Source: CALMEC01 sp964434425 (lineage in GTDB: Bacteria > Actinomycetota > Thermoleophilia > Miltoncostaeales > Miltoncostaeaceae). From it: a DNA stretch of 64,000 nt. A program made the translations under genes and the position numbers. This document shows positions 47,974 to 56,664 of this stretch, one piece after another (within the stretch, counting starts at the first letter, position 1; each line of letters starts with the position of its first letter). The stretch lies in assembly GCA_964434425.1 (NCBI GenBank), contig CAYSVH010000002.1, positions 1 to 64,000 on the forward strand, read 5' to 3'. A model generated the notes under the pieces. The model saw nothing but the letters and a program-made list of their open reading frames with translations. It ran no database searches and was not told the DNA's origin.

Positions 47974-48059
47974 CTCTCACCGTCCCAACCGCGACAGGGT
48001 CGCTGATCGTGTTCCTCGTCAAGGTAGCGCAGCACGAAGGACTCTGCCTTTTTCATCGG

Positions 48060-48087
48060 TTGAGAATGAGACAACCATGAGTAGGCT
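48060..48087 (+). promoter_or_regulatory. Promoter of pdxH, -35 and -10
   Basis: TTGAGA (48060-48065) and TAGGCT (48082-48087) are 16 bases apart. The -10 box lies 7 bases before the ATG at 48095, giving a leaderless start. Confidence 0.6.
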
Positions 48088-48094
48088 GCGACTG

Positions 48095-48718
48095 ATGTCG
48101 TCCCCGACCACACCGCCTCCTCCCCTGGACGACGGCGCGCCGGCCCGGGATCCCCTCGAGGAATTCTCGCGCTGGATGGACGCGGCCACGGCGGCGGGAG
48201 TCCACGAGCCGATCGCGATGGCACTGGCCACCGCCACCCCCGATGGCGCGCCGTCGGCGCGGATGGTGCTCCTGCGGGACTTCGGACCGGGCGGCTTCGT
48301 CTGGTACACGAACTACGAGAGCCGCAAGGGAGGCGAGCTGACCGCCAACCCCGCGGCGGCGCTCCTCTTCCATTGGGCCGCGGTCGGTCGCCAGATCCGC
48401 ATCGAGGGGGCCGTGGCCCGCGTACCCGGCGAGGTGTCGGACGCATACTTCGCATCCCGGGAGCGGCTCAGCCAGATCGGCGCGTGGGCATCCCGGCAGA
48501 GCAGGCCGTTGGCCGACCGCGCGACCCTGGAGGCCCGCGTGGCAGAGATCTCCGCGCGGTTCTCGGGCACGAGCGTGCCGCGACCGGCGGACTGGGGCGG
48601 CTACGTGCTCACCCCGACGGCCTACGAGTTCTGGCAGCACCGGGAGAACCGGCTTCACGACCGGTTCGCCTACACGCGCGACGACGCGGGATGGCGGCTC
48701 ACTCGCCTGGCGCCCTGA
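48095..48718 (+). CDS. pdxH: Pyridoxamine 5'-phosphate oxidase
   Basis: PdxH makes pyridoxal 5'-phosphate with FMN. The 207-residue protein has the FMN-binding blocks SARMVLLRDFGPGGFVWYTNYESRKG and LLFHWAAVGRQIRIEG, the SRQSRPL segment, and the C-terminal signature EFWQHRENRLHDRF. The leaderless promoter fixes the second ATG as the start; the upstream ATG at 48077 lies before the -10 box and would be outside the message. The end overlaps the convergent gene by 20 bases. Confidence 0.92.
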   Translation: MSSPTTPPPPLDDGAPARDPLEEFSRWMDAATAAGVHEPIAMALATATPDGAPSARMVLLRDFGPGGFVWYTNYESRKGGELTANPAAALLFHWAAVGRQIRIEGAVARVPGEVSDAYFASRERLSQIGAWASRQSRPLADRATLEARVAEISARFSGTSVPRPADWGGYVLTPTAYEFWQHRENRLHDRFAYTRDDAGWRLTRLAP

Positions 48719-49283
48719 GCTCCGCGTCGGAGGCCAGCCGCCCCAGCTCCCGCTCGGCCGCCTCATAGGAGTCGGCGACGAACCACCCCGCCGAGAGAGC
48801 GCGGGTGCGGGCACGGCCGGGTAGCTGCCCCGGCCGGACGACGAGCGCAACGGGTCCGCCTGGCTCGTCGACAAGTCGTTCGACGAGAGTACGCATGCCA
48901 CGCGCGTTCCGGAGCCGGACGGCCAGGAGATCGATGAGCACCGCATGTCCCGATCGGCGGGCGGCGGCGAGGGCGTTCACGACGGACGCCACGGTGACGG
49001 GCGCGATGTCACCGGAGATGGCCAGCCGCACCAGCCGATCCGCCACCACGACATCGACCTCGCCGGGGTGGGCACTCGAGGTGGGCGCGATACCGCGCGA
49101 CCGCGCGCGCACGGCGGCCGGAGATCCACAGAGTGCGCAGCGGATGTCCTCCCGGGACCCCGCCTCCGGAATCCGACCGGTGACGCCGAGCACCGCGTCC
49201 AGAAGGCCCGCGCACGTCTCGCAGACGGGTATCTGATCGATACCCCGGGAGCGCTTGGGCGATATGGACTCATTGCTGTTCAC
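48699..49283 (-). CDS. Zinc-ribbon protein with a STAS-like domain
   Basis: The 194-residue product has an N-terminal four-Cys ribbon (VCETCAGLLD and RCALCGSP) of about 60 residues. The remainder resembles a STAS/anti-anti-sigma fold: DVVVADRLVRLAISGDIAPVTVASVVNALAAARRSGHAVLIDLLAVRLRN, as beta-alpha segments. The expected Ser/Thr phosphorylation site is not obvious. A role as an unusual signalling adaptor is inference. The GTG at 49283 is the only start in frame near the ribbon. It overlaps pdxH tail-to-tail. Confidence 0.55.
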   Translation of the reverse strand: MNSNESISPKRSRGIDQIPVCETCAGLLDAVLGVTGRIPEAGSREDIRCALCGSPAAVRARSRGIAPTSSAHPGEVDVVVADRLVRLAISGDIAPVTVASVVNALAAARRSGHAVLIDLLAVRLRNARGMRTLVERLVDEPGGPVALVVRPGQLPGRARTRALSAGWFVADSYEAAERELGRLASDAELRAPGE

Positions 49284-49441
49284 GTCGAGCTGTTACGTCC
49301 GTTGGGGGGTACCGGTCCAAGCGCGCCCGGTTCACCGAAACCTAGGTCAGCGTATGTCAAGCCGGAATCAAGAATCGTGCCGCGGATATCAAGATCCCAT
49401 CAAATCGCCCGCAAGAAGACGGATTCCGAGCGCCGGAGCCA

Positions 49442-50128
49442 TCATCCGTCCGGCCGCAGGCGGTAACCCACGCCCGTCTCGGTGACAAGATGGCGCGGCC
49501 GTCCGACCTCGGCCTCCAGTTTCTGGCGGAGTGTCGCCATGTGGACCCTGAGGTAGTGGGTCTCGTTGACGTACTGCGGGCCCCAGATGGTCCGCAGAAG
49601 CGTTGCGTGGGTCAGCACGCGTCCTGCGTGTCCCGCCAGCTGCGCGAGCAGCTCGTACTCGAGCGGGGTCAGATGCACGAGATCGCCCCCGCGCCTGACC
49701 TCGCGCAGCGCCAGGTTCACCTCGACGTCGCCGAACGTCACGGTGGGGTTCACGCCGCTCGTCGTGACGCGGCGCAGGGCGGCGCGGACGCGCGCGAGGA
49801 GCTCCCCGACCGCGTACGGCTTGGTGACGTAGTCGTCCGCCCCGGCGTCCAGGGCAGCGATCTTGTCGACCTCGGTGTCGAGGGCCGACACGACGATGAT
49901 GGGGAGGTCGGTCCACTCCCGCACGGCCCGGCAGACGTCGACCCCGCTGCCGTCGGGGAGAATGAGGTCCAGGATCGCGACGTGCGGCGGACGCACGGCG
50001 AAGGCCCGGACCGCGTCCTGTGCCGTCTCCGCACTGGCGACCTCGTAGCCCGCGGCACGAAGGGCGGCCGACAGGCCTCGGACGATCTGCGTCTCGTCGT
50101 CGACGACGAGCACCCGCGCCCCGTTCAT
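49442..50128 (-). CDS. OmpR-type response regulator, KdpE-like
   Basis: The 228-residue regulator has a full receiver domain with acidic residues at VVDDE and the phosphorylated Asp54 in AILDLILPDG, plus Thr/Lys switch residues in DDYVTKPY. The winged-helix domain reads LTPLEYELLAQLAGHAGRVLTHATLL and WGPQYVNETHYLRVHMATLRQKLE, closest to KdpE. Its start overlaps the sensor kinase stop as ATGA, so the pair is co-translated. No kdp potassium pump genes lie in the window, so the output is unknown. Confidence 0.9.
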   Translation of the reverse strand: MNGARVLVVDDETQIVRGLSAALRAAGYEVASAETAQDAVRAFAVRPPHVAILDLILPDGSGVDVCRAVREWTDLPIIVVSALDTEVDKIAALDAGADDYVTKPYAVGELLARVRAALRRVTTSGVNPTVTFGDVEVNLALREVRRGGDLVHLTPLEYELLAQLAGHAGRVLTHATLLRTIWGPQYVNETHYLRVHMATLRQKLEAEVGRPRHLVTETGVGYRLRPDG

Positions 50129-52608
50129 CGCGCGTCCCTCTGATCGACGGGAAGGGACACCAGGAACCGTGCTCCACGCGATACGGCGGGGTCCAGCTCG
50201 AGCCGACCGCCCTGGGCCTCCGCCAGGCCCCGGGAGAGCGCCAGGCCGAGACCCAGCCCACCCCGTTCGTGCTCGCCGACGAACGGCTCGAAGACCGACT
50301 CCTCGGAACCCGGACGGACACCCGGACCGTTGTCCTCGACGGTGAAGATCACCTCACCATCATGCTGGACGACCCCGACGGCGATGTCGGGGCCACCATG
50401 CCGTACGGCGTTGTGGATGAGGTTGAGGAGTATCCGCTCCGTCAGGACCGGGTCGGCGCGCACGAGCGGAAGGTCCGGCGCCATCTCCAACCGGATCGGC
50501 ACCGCGCCGACGAGCGCCGCGGCGGCCTCGAGCGCGCCGGCCGCGAGTTCGTCGGCCGAGCACGAGTCGAGGCGGGGCACCAGGATGTCGCCCTCCAACC
50601 GCGACAGATCGAGGACGTTGGCGACGAAGCGGTCGAGCCGCGTGGTTTCGCCGCGCACGACCGCGGCGAGCTCGCGGCGCTCCGCCTCGTCCGTGACCCC
50701 CTCCAGGGCGGCCGCGGCGTTCGCGATCGCCGTGAGCGGGCTTCGGAACTCGTGCGACACGCCGCGAAGGAGCGCGGTGCGGAGGGCGTCGCGCTCGCGC
50801 AGCGCATCGGCGTTCTCGCGGGCGATCGCGTAGAGACGCGCGCGTTGCAGCGCCTGCCCGGCGACGTCGACGAACGTCTCGTGGAGGGCATGATCGTCCA
50901 AGAAGAAGCCGTGGGGCTCGGAGTAGAGGAGGAGGACGACGCCGTGCCGGGAGGACTCGTCCGAGGGCATGGGGACGGCGACGGCCGAGGGACACTCGGG
51001 GACGAGAACCGCCAGCGCCGGCAGGTCGTGCTGGATCGACGCGAAGGGCTCCGAGTGCCAGGTGACCCCGGTGGTCGCCACCCGTGCGAGCGTTGCCTGA
51101 TCCTGGCCGGAGGGCCAGTCGGCCGCGACGAGATGGCCGATGCCGGAGGGTTCGCCGGCGACGGGCATGAGGCGTCCGTCCTGTGGCATGAGCAGTACGC
51201 CGTGCGCAGCGCCCAAGAGCGAGAGGGAGCGCGTGAGCAGGACGTCCACCACCTGCTCGGGCGTCGCGGCACGCGAGAGGCTCGCGACCACTTCGTTGAT
51301 GATGCCCTCACGCCGCCGTGCGGCACGCTCGTCGGCGAGAAGGCCGGCGCGCTCATCCTCCGCGCGTCGTTGCATGGTGATGTCACGGATCGTGGCGACG
51401 TACCCCCGCACGCTGCCGTCCATCCGGCGGAGGGCGACGCGCGAGACCACCACGGGGACCACCGACGCGTCCGCCCGCCGGAGCTCGGTGTGCTCCTCGC
51501 CCGTCACGCCCCCGGCGGCGACGTGGGCATCGGACGACTCCGCGTCACCGCGGGTCCAGAAGGGATAGGGAGGCGATGCGCCCACCAGCTCTTCCCGCCG
51601 GAACCCCGTCATCGCACAGAGGCGGTCGTTCACATCGGTCAGCGTCCCATCGAGCGCCGAGACGGCCAGTCCGTCCTGAAGGGCGTCGATGAGCGCCGTC
51701 GAGTAATCGCGTTCGCGACGGAGGGCCTCGCGCGCACGGTGTTCGCGCGTCACGTCGACGACCACCACGCCGACACCGTGGATCGGCCTCCGCGGCGGCC
51801 GGACGGGGTAGTAGCTCACGAGCCAGTGCCGGTCCGTGCGCCCCTCCGTCACACCGGAGAGCGGAACGTCGAGGATCGGTATGCCGTTGCGCAGGACGCG
51901 CTGCAGCTCAGCGATCCTCAGGGGAGGGAACCGCGGCGCGAGCCGGTCCACCGGTCGTCCGGCCACCTCGTCCGGGGTGTGGCCCCCGATGGCCGTGAAC
52001 ACGGGGTTGGCGCGAACGACGGTCAGGTCGCGGTCCAGATAGGCGAAGCCGACCGGCGCCGAGGTGAGCAGGAGGTCGAGGAGCGCCTCCACCCCGCGGC
52101 GGGCCGACGGGTCGAGGTTCGGGATGGCCATCGCGACGAGGTCGGCGATGCCGGCGAGCGTGTCGACCACCGAACGCCGAGCGGTCTCGCCGGTACGGAA
52201 TCCCACGATGAGTGCACCCCACAGATGGAGCCCCACCTGGACGGGCACCCCGATGCCGTAGCCGTACTCGGTCGCCAGGAGCCGGCCCCGCGGGTCCACC
52301 ATCCGGTCGTAGCCGGATGCCACCGCCGGCGCACCCGTTCGGTAGACGCGCGCCGCCACGTGGTCGGCGTCGAGGGCGACCTCGCGAGGAACGCCGTTGG
52401 GGAACATCCCCTCCCGGGCCCACCGCCCGGTCAGATGCCCGCGGCCGTCCTCGAACCGGACGAGCCCGCATCCGTCGGCGTCGACCAGCCCGGCGGCGAT
52501 CTCGCAGACGAGGGCGTAAGCCGCGTCGCCGTCCACGCCGTGCACAACGGCGAACGCGATCTGACGCAGTGCGTCATACCGCGACGAGGGACGCGATGGC
52601 TGGGTCAC
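50125..52608 (-). CDS. Multi-sensor histidine kinase (GAF-PAS-PAS-GAF)
   Basis: This 827-residue kinase has no membrane segments, so it should sense a cytosolic signal. Domains in order are a GAF-like domain (about 10-165), two PAS domains (about 175-420, separated by coiled linkers, the first ending EHRAREAL), a second GAF-like domain (about 435-590), the dimerisation helix with phosphorylated His in LLRGVSHEFRSPLTAI, and a GHKL ATPase with NLIHNAVRHG, DNGPGV and GLGLGLALSRG. The GTG at 52608 has GGTGGAG upstream and starts the folded region; the longer frame upstream is antisense to hsp20. Partner regulator follows directly. Confidence 0.9.
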   Translation of the reverse strand: MTQPSRPSSRYDALRQIAFAVVHGVDGDAAYALVCEIAAGLVDADGCGLVRFEDGRGHLTGRWAREGMFPNGVPREVALDADHVAARVYRTGAPAVASGYDRMVDPRGRLLATEYGYGIGVPVQVGLHLWGALIVGFRTGETARRSVVDTLAGIADLVAMAIPNLDPSARRGVEALLDLLLTSAPVGFAYLDRDLTVVRANPVFTAIGGHTPDEVAGRPVDRLAPRFPPLRIAELQRVLRNGIPILDVPLSGVTEGRTDRHWLVSYYPVRPPRRPIHGVGVVVVDVTREHRAREALRRERDYSTALIDALQDGLAVSALDGTLTDVNDRLCAMTGFRREELVGASPPYPFWTRGDAESSDAHVAAGGVTGEEHTELRRADASVVPVVVSRVALRRMDGSVRGYVATIRDITMQRRAEDERAGLLADERAARRREGIINEVVASLSRAATPEQVVDVLLTRSLSLLGAAHGVLLMPQDGRLMPVAGEPSGIGHLVAADWPSGQDQATLARVATTGVTWHSEPFASIQHDLPALAVLVPECPSAVAVPMPSDESSRHGVVLLLYSEPHGFFLDDHALHETFVDVAGQALQRARLYAIARENADALRERDALRTALLRGVSHEFRSPLTAIANAAAALEGVTDEAERRELAAVVRGETTRLDRFVANVLDLSRLEGDILVPRLDSCSADELAAGALEAAAALVGAVPIRLEMAPDLPLVRADPVLTERILLNLIHNAVRHGGPDIAVGVVQHDGEVIFTVEDNGPGVRPGSEESVFEPFVGEHERGGLGLGLALSRGLAEAQGGRLELDPAVSRGARFLVSLPVDQRDAR

Positions 52609-52632
52609 TGGGCTCCACCGGGGTGAGTGGAC

Positions 52633-52650
52633 GGGTACGTCACCGTACCC
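52633..52650. promoter_or_regulatory. Palindromic operator candidate upstream of hsp20-lon
   Basis: GGGTACG-TCAC-CGTACCC is a perfect 7-bp inverted repeat with a 4-base spacer, in the 66-base gap between the divergent kinase and hsp20 genes. It ends 11 bases before the -10 box TACGAT (52662-52667), so a bound protein would block the hsp20 promoter. Confidence 0.5.
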
Positions 52651-52674
52651 GGTCCGCGCGGTACGATGCGGGAC

Positions 52675-53115
52675 GTGGGACGACGTGACCGATTGATATA
52701 CGGCTTTCACGGCCTGGGAGTGGAGGGGGAGTTCCTCTCCGAGATGATCGGCGGACCCCTCGGAATGCCGGGCCCGATCCGCCCGGACACCGACGTCTAC
52801 ATGACCGAGGACCCCCCGACGCTCAACGTGACGATCGATCTGGCCGGGCTCGATCCCGAGTCGCTCGGCGTCGTCCTCGACGGCGACGTCCTCACCGTCA
52901 GCGGCCAGCGCCGCCGGCCGGACGAGGGCGGCCGCAGGGTCTACCACCACGCCGAGATCGACTGGGGCCGCGTCGAACGGAACCTGCGGCTCGGCACCCC
53001 CGTGGACCCCGAGTCGAGCACGGTCCGGTACGAACGCGGCCTGCTCCAGATCGCCCTTCCGCTGGCGGCGCGACCGGTCATCACCCGGGTCCTCCTCACC
53101 GTATTGACGGTCTAG
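52675..53115 (+). CDS. Small heat-shock protein (Hsp20/alpha-crystallin)
   Basis: The 146-residue chaperone has a Gly-rich N-terminal arm with GFHGLGVEGEFL, then the alpha-crystallin domain: DVYMTEDPPTLNVTIDLAGLDPESL, VLDGDVLTVSGQRR and the final VRYERGLLQIALPL, with the C-terminal hydrophobic tail. It holds unfolding proteins until they are refolded or degraded. TACGAT lies 7 bases before the GTG, fixing a leaderless start. It ends two bases before lon, so both are one operon under the palindrome upstream. Confidence 0.9.
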   Translation: MGRRDRLIYGFHGLGVEGEFLSEMIGGPLGMPGPIRPDTDVYMTEDPPTLNVTIDLAGLDPESLGVVLDGDVLTVSGQRRRPDEGGRRVYHHAEIDWGRVERNLRLGTPVDPESSTVRYERGLLQIALPLAARPVITRVLLTVLTV

Positions 53116-53117
53116 AA

Positions 53118-55499
53118 ATGGCCATCGACCCCTCCCTGCAGACAGAGGTGGCTGAGATCCCGCGCCAGCTCCCTGTCCTCCCCCTGAAGAACACGGTGGT
53201 CTTCCCCGGTGCCATGGCACCCCTCGCCATCGGCGAGGAGCGCTCCATCCGGCTCATCAACGACGTGGTCGACTCGTCGACGCGGATGATCGCCCTGGTG
53301 ACCTCGAAGGACGCAGACGTCACCGAGCCGGGCCCGGACCTCCTGTACGAAGTGGGCACGGCGGCCGTCATCCAGCGGATGATGAAGGCGCCCGACGGCA
53401 CCCTCCGCATCCTTGCGCAGGGAGTCGAGCGCATCCGGGTCGGCCCCTACCCGACCACCACGCCCTACCTGGTGGCGAAGGTCGAGGCGATGCCGCAGGA
53501 GACGGCGTCCTCACGCGAGATCGATGCCCTCTCCCGCAACATCCAGAGCATCTTCAGCCGGATCATCGATCTGGTCCCGTACCTGCCGGACGAGCTGGAA
53601 CTCGCCGTGTCGAACGTGCAGGATCCGACGCTCCTCACCTACATCGTGGCGGCGTCCATGCGGTTCACGACGGAGGAGAAGCAGGAGCTCCTCAGCGAGA
53701 TGGATCTGGAGGCGCGGCTGCGTCGCATCACGGTTCTCCTGAACCGCGAGGCCGAGGTTCTGGAACTGGGCGCGAAGATCCAGAACGAGGTCCAGTCGGA
53801 CATGGAGAAGGAGCAGCGGGAGTACTACCTCCGCCAGCAGCTCCGCGCCATCCAGCAGGAGCTGGGCGAGACGGACGAGACGCAGGCCGAGATCAACGAG
53901 CTTCGCGTCCGCATCGCCGAGATCGACCCGCCCGAGATCGTCCGGAAGGCGGCCGACCGCGAGCTGGACCGGCTCTCGCGGCTGCCCGCCGCCGCCGCCG
54001 AATACTCGGTGATCCGCACGTACCTCGACTGGATCCTGTCGGTCCCGTGGTCGACCTACACCGAGGACAACCTTGATCTGGCGCGTGCGCGGGAGATCCT
54101 GGACGACGACCACTACGACATCGAGCACGTCAAGGAACGCATCCTCGAGTACCTCGCGGTCATCCGGCTGAAGCACGACGTCAGCGGCCCCATCCTGTGC
54201 TTCGTGGGACCTCCGGGCGTGGGAAAGACCTCACTCGGGCAGTCGATCGCCCGTGCACTCGGCCGCAGGTTCGCCCGCATCTCGGTGGGAGGCGTGCGTG
54301 ACGAGGCCGAGATCCGGGGGCACCGCCGCACCTACATCGGTGCCATGCCGGGTACGCTCGTGCGTGCGATGCGCGACGCCGAGTCGATGAACCCCGTCGT
54401 CATGATCGATGAGATCGACAAGATGAGCTCGGACGTGCGGGGCGACCCTTCCTCGGCGATGCTCGAGGTGCTGGACCCCGCCCAGAACAGCACGTTCCGC
54501 GATCACTACCTCGATCTGCCGATCGACCTGTCGCGCGTGATGTTCGTCTGCACGGCGAACGTACTCGAGACCATCCCGCCGCCGCTGCGCGACCGGATGG
54601 AGATCATCCGCCTCGCCGGATACACCGACGAGGAGAAGCTGCACATCGCCCGGCGGTACCTGGTGCCACGGCAGCTGGCCGCCAACGGCCTCACGTCCAA
54701 GGATCTGCGCATCTCGGACGCCGGCCTGAAGACCGTCATCGCCGAATACACCCGCGAGGCCGGCGTCCGAAACCTGGAGCGGCGCATCGGATCGGTGGCG
54801 CGCAAGGTCGCCCGCCGCGTGGCCGAGGGCCATACGAAGCGGGTGAACGTGGGGCGCGAACAGGTCCGCGAGCTGCTGGGCCCCGATCGCATCCGTCCGG
54901 AGGTCAAGCGACGCACCCGTGAGCCCGGAGTCGCGACCGGCCTGGCCGTCACGGGCGCCGGCGGCGAGATCCTCTTCGTCGAAGCCGGGGTCATGCCGGG
55001 ATCGGGCCGCTTGGTGGTGACCGGACAGCTGGGTGAGGTCATGCGCGAGTCCGCGCAGGCGGCCGTCTCGTTCGTGCGCGTCAACGCGGAGTCACTGGGC
55101 CTCATCCTGGAGGAGGGTTTCTTCCAGAAGCACGACATCCACCTGCACGTTCCGGCCGGCGCGGTTCCGAAGGACGGACCGTCGGCCGGGGTCACGCTGA
55201 CCACCGCCCTCGTGTCGGCCCTCTCCGGCCGGCCCGTCGACCCGAACGTGGCGATGACCGGCGAGATCACCCTGATCGGCCAGGTCCTTCCGATCGGCGG
55301 AGTGAAGGAGAAGGTGCTCGCCGCCTATCGCGCGGGCATCCGGACCGTGATCCTGCCGAAGGACAACGAACCGCAGTTCGAGGCCGACGTCCCGGAGGAA
55401 CTCGGGTCCAGGATGACGGTCGTGTTCGCCGAGGAGCTCGCCACGGTCCTCGACACGGCGCTCGTGCACCGCCGGGGCGGGCGCCGCACGACGAGGTAG
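53118..55499 (+). CDS. lon: ATP-dependent protease Lon
   Basis: Lon degrades damaged and regulatory proteins. The 793-residue protein has the N-terminal substrate-binding domain starting LPVLPLKNTVVFPGAMAPL, a coiled middle (EMEKEQREYYLRQQLRAIQ region), the AAA+ module with GPPGVGKTSLGQSIARALGR and MIDEIDKM, and the C-terminal protease domain with catalytic Ser in PKDGPSAGVTLTTAL and Lys in IGGVKEKVLAAYRAG. All parts are complete. Two bases separate it from hsp20. Confidence 0.96.
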   Translation: MAIDPSLQTEVAEIPRQLPVLPLKNTVVFPGAMAPLAIGEERSIRLINDVVDSSTRMIALVTSKDADVTEPGPDLLYEVGTAAVIQRMMKAPDGTLRILAQGVERIRVGPYPTTTPYLVAKVEAMPQETASSREIDALSRNIQSIFSRIIDLVPYLPDELELAVSNVQDPTLLTYIVAASMRFTTEEKQELLSEMDLEARLRRITVLLNREAEVLELGAKIQNEVQSDMEKEQREYYLRQQLRAIQQELGETDETQAEINELRVRIAEIDPPEIVRKAADRELDRLSRLPAAAAEYSVIRTYLDWILSVPWSTYTEDNLDLARAREILDDDHYDIEHVKERILEYLAVIRLKHDVSGPILCFVGPPGVGKTSLGQSIARALGRRFARISVGGVRDEAEIRGHRRTYIGAMPGTLVRAMRDAESMNPVVMIDEIDKMSSDVRGDPSSAMLEVLDPAQNSTFRDHYLDLPIDLSRVMFVCTANVLETIPPPLRDRMEIIRLAGYTDEEKLHIARRYLVPRQLAANGLTSKDLRISDAGLKTVIAEYTREAGVRNLERRIGSVARKVARRVAEGHTKRVNVGREQVRELLGPDRIRPEVKRRTREPGVATGLAVTGAGGEILFVEAGVMPGSGRLVVTGQLGEVMRESAQAAVSFVRVNAESLGLILEEGFFQKHDIHLHVPAGAVPKDGPSAGVTLTTALVSALSGRPVDPNVAMTGEITLIGQVLPIGGVKEKVLAAYRAGIRTVILPKDNEPQFEADVPEELGSRMTVVFAEELATVLDTALVHRRGGRRTTR

Positions 55500-55598
55500 G
55501 GCCCGGCGACACCGTCACGCGGAGTGACCGTCTCGCGGCGTCCGCCGGCACCGGCCCGCCGGGACGACGATCCACCCACCGCCCCTGTCGACGACGTT

Positions 55599-56060
55599 CT
55601 ACGTGGCGTCGGCGGCCCGTTCGATCGTGGGGTCGGTGAGCAGACATGCACCGTCCTCCTCGGTCGCCGTGGCCGTCACAACCACCCGGTCGATGATCGA
55701 CACGGTCTGCTCGGCGTTCACGACGCCCACACGAAGGCTTGAGGCGCTGTACGTGGAGGGCAGGTCACGCAGTTCGTTGGGCCCGTCGCCGACGCCGAGG
55801 CGAACGGGGACGCGGTCACCGTCGCCGCCCATGAGCGAGAAGAGGTCGATGACCGTGGTGTCGCTCAGGGCCAGCGTCTCGGGCAGCCGGAGGAATCCCT
55901 CCACCACGACCCGGTCACCGTGGTTGTCGGGGGTGCACGCGTCGACGACGCTGACGCGCTGCGGATCGCTCTCACCACCGCACCCGGCGACGGCGAGCGC
56001 GACCACGGCCAGGATCCCGACGGCACCCCCACGGCGGGGCGATCTCAGCCACTGACTCAT
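55599..56060 (-). CDS. Lipoprotein of unknown function
   Basis: The 153-residue product has a lipoprotein signal (SPRRGGAVGILAVVALAVAGC), then a domain of mainly beta segments, including GDRVVVEGFLRLPETLALSDTTVIDL, and two further Cys in VVDACTPD and DGACLLTDP that could pair. A binding or OB-like fold is possible; no family is recognised. The ATG at 56060 starts the signal peptide. It is convergent with lon. Confidence 0.65.
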   Translation of the reverse strand: MSQWLRSPRRGGAVGILAVVALAVAGCGGESDPQRVSVVDACTPDNHGDRVVVEGFLRLPETLALSDTTVIDLFSLMGGDGDRVPVRLGVGDGPNELRDLPSTYSASSLRVGVVNAEQTVSIIDRVVVTATATEEDGACLLTDPTIERAADAT

Positions 56061-56151
56061 CGCGCGAATACTGCCCGATGGCCATGACGGCTCGCCGCGG
56101 CGCCCCGCGTGACGACGATGAACGACCCCGGGAACCCGCACCCCCGCGTCG

Positions 56152-56583
56152 TCAGTCCTTGGGCGCACGCGTGAGAAGGACGGAGCAGGGAGCGTGCCGG
56201 ACGAGGTACCCGGCGAAGCTGCCGAGGAGGACCCGCTCAACCAGCCCGCGGTGCGACGCCGCGATGAGGAGCGATACATCGTTGTCGGCGGCCCAGTCGC
56301 AGACGGCGACGGGCGGATACCCGTCAAGCAGGACGGCGGTCGCGCCCTTCGCGTCACCGATCATCTCGTCCAGCCATTCGGCGGCCGAGTCCTCGATCTC
56401 CTTCTGGTTGGGCGCCCATCCCGCAGCCTCGCCCGCGTACATCATCGGCCACGGCGCGACGTGCACGACCGAGAGGCGCTCCGCGCCCAGATCGTCGCGC
56501 AGGTGGATCGCCTGACGAAGCGCTTCCTTGGCCGGTTCGGATCGATCGACACAGACAGCGATGTGGGAATGAAGCGGTGGCAT
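56152..56583 (-). CDS. Universal stress protein UspA family
   Basis: The 143-residue protein is a single Usp domain: HIAVCVDRSEPAKEALRQAIHLR at the N-terminus and the ATP-binding-type ending VSLLIAASHRGLVERVLLGSFAGYLVRHAPCSVLL, including the GxxG-x9-G(S/T) region as SHRGLVERVLLGS. It is a free-standing counterpart of the domains fused to CtaD. The ATG at 56583 has a weak ribosome site; an in-frame ATG at 56610 is possible. It is divergent from the nitroreductase gene. Confidence 0.88.
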   Translation of the reverse strand: MPPLHSHIAVCVDRSEPAKEALRQAIHLRDDLGAERLSVVHVAPWPMMYAGEAAGWAPNQKEIEDSAAEWLDEMIGDAKGATAVLLDGYPPVAVCDWAADNDVSLLIAASHRGLVERVLLGSFAGYLVRHAPCSVLLTRAPKD

Positions 56584-56664
56584 CGGCCTCGTCTCCTTGT
56601 TGGGTGGCATGACTCCATCACTAATGTACGCCGAAACCCACCGGGCGGAGGACACAGGATCCCC

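Noticed and set aside
49442..50128. Naming the regulator kdpE
   Set aside because: Similarity is strong but no kdp genes are seen and the partner kinase is not KdpD-like.
50020..52626. Long open frame opposite the sensor kinase
   Set aside because: The composition is rich in Arg, Asp and Gly with no domain pattern; the kinase on the other strand has clear motifs.
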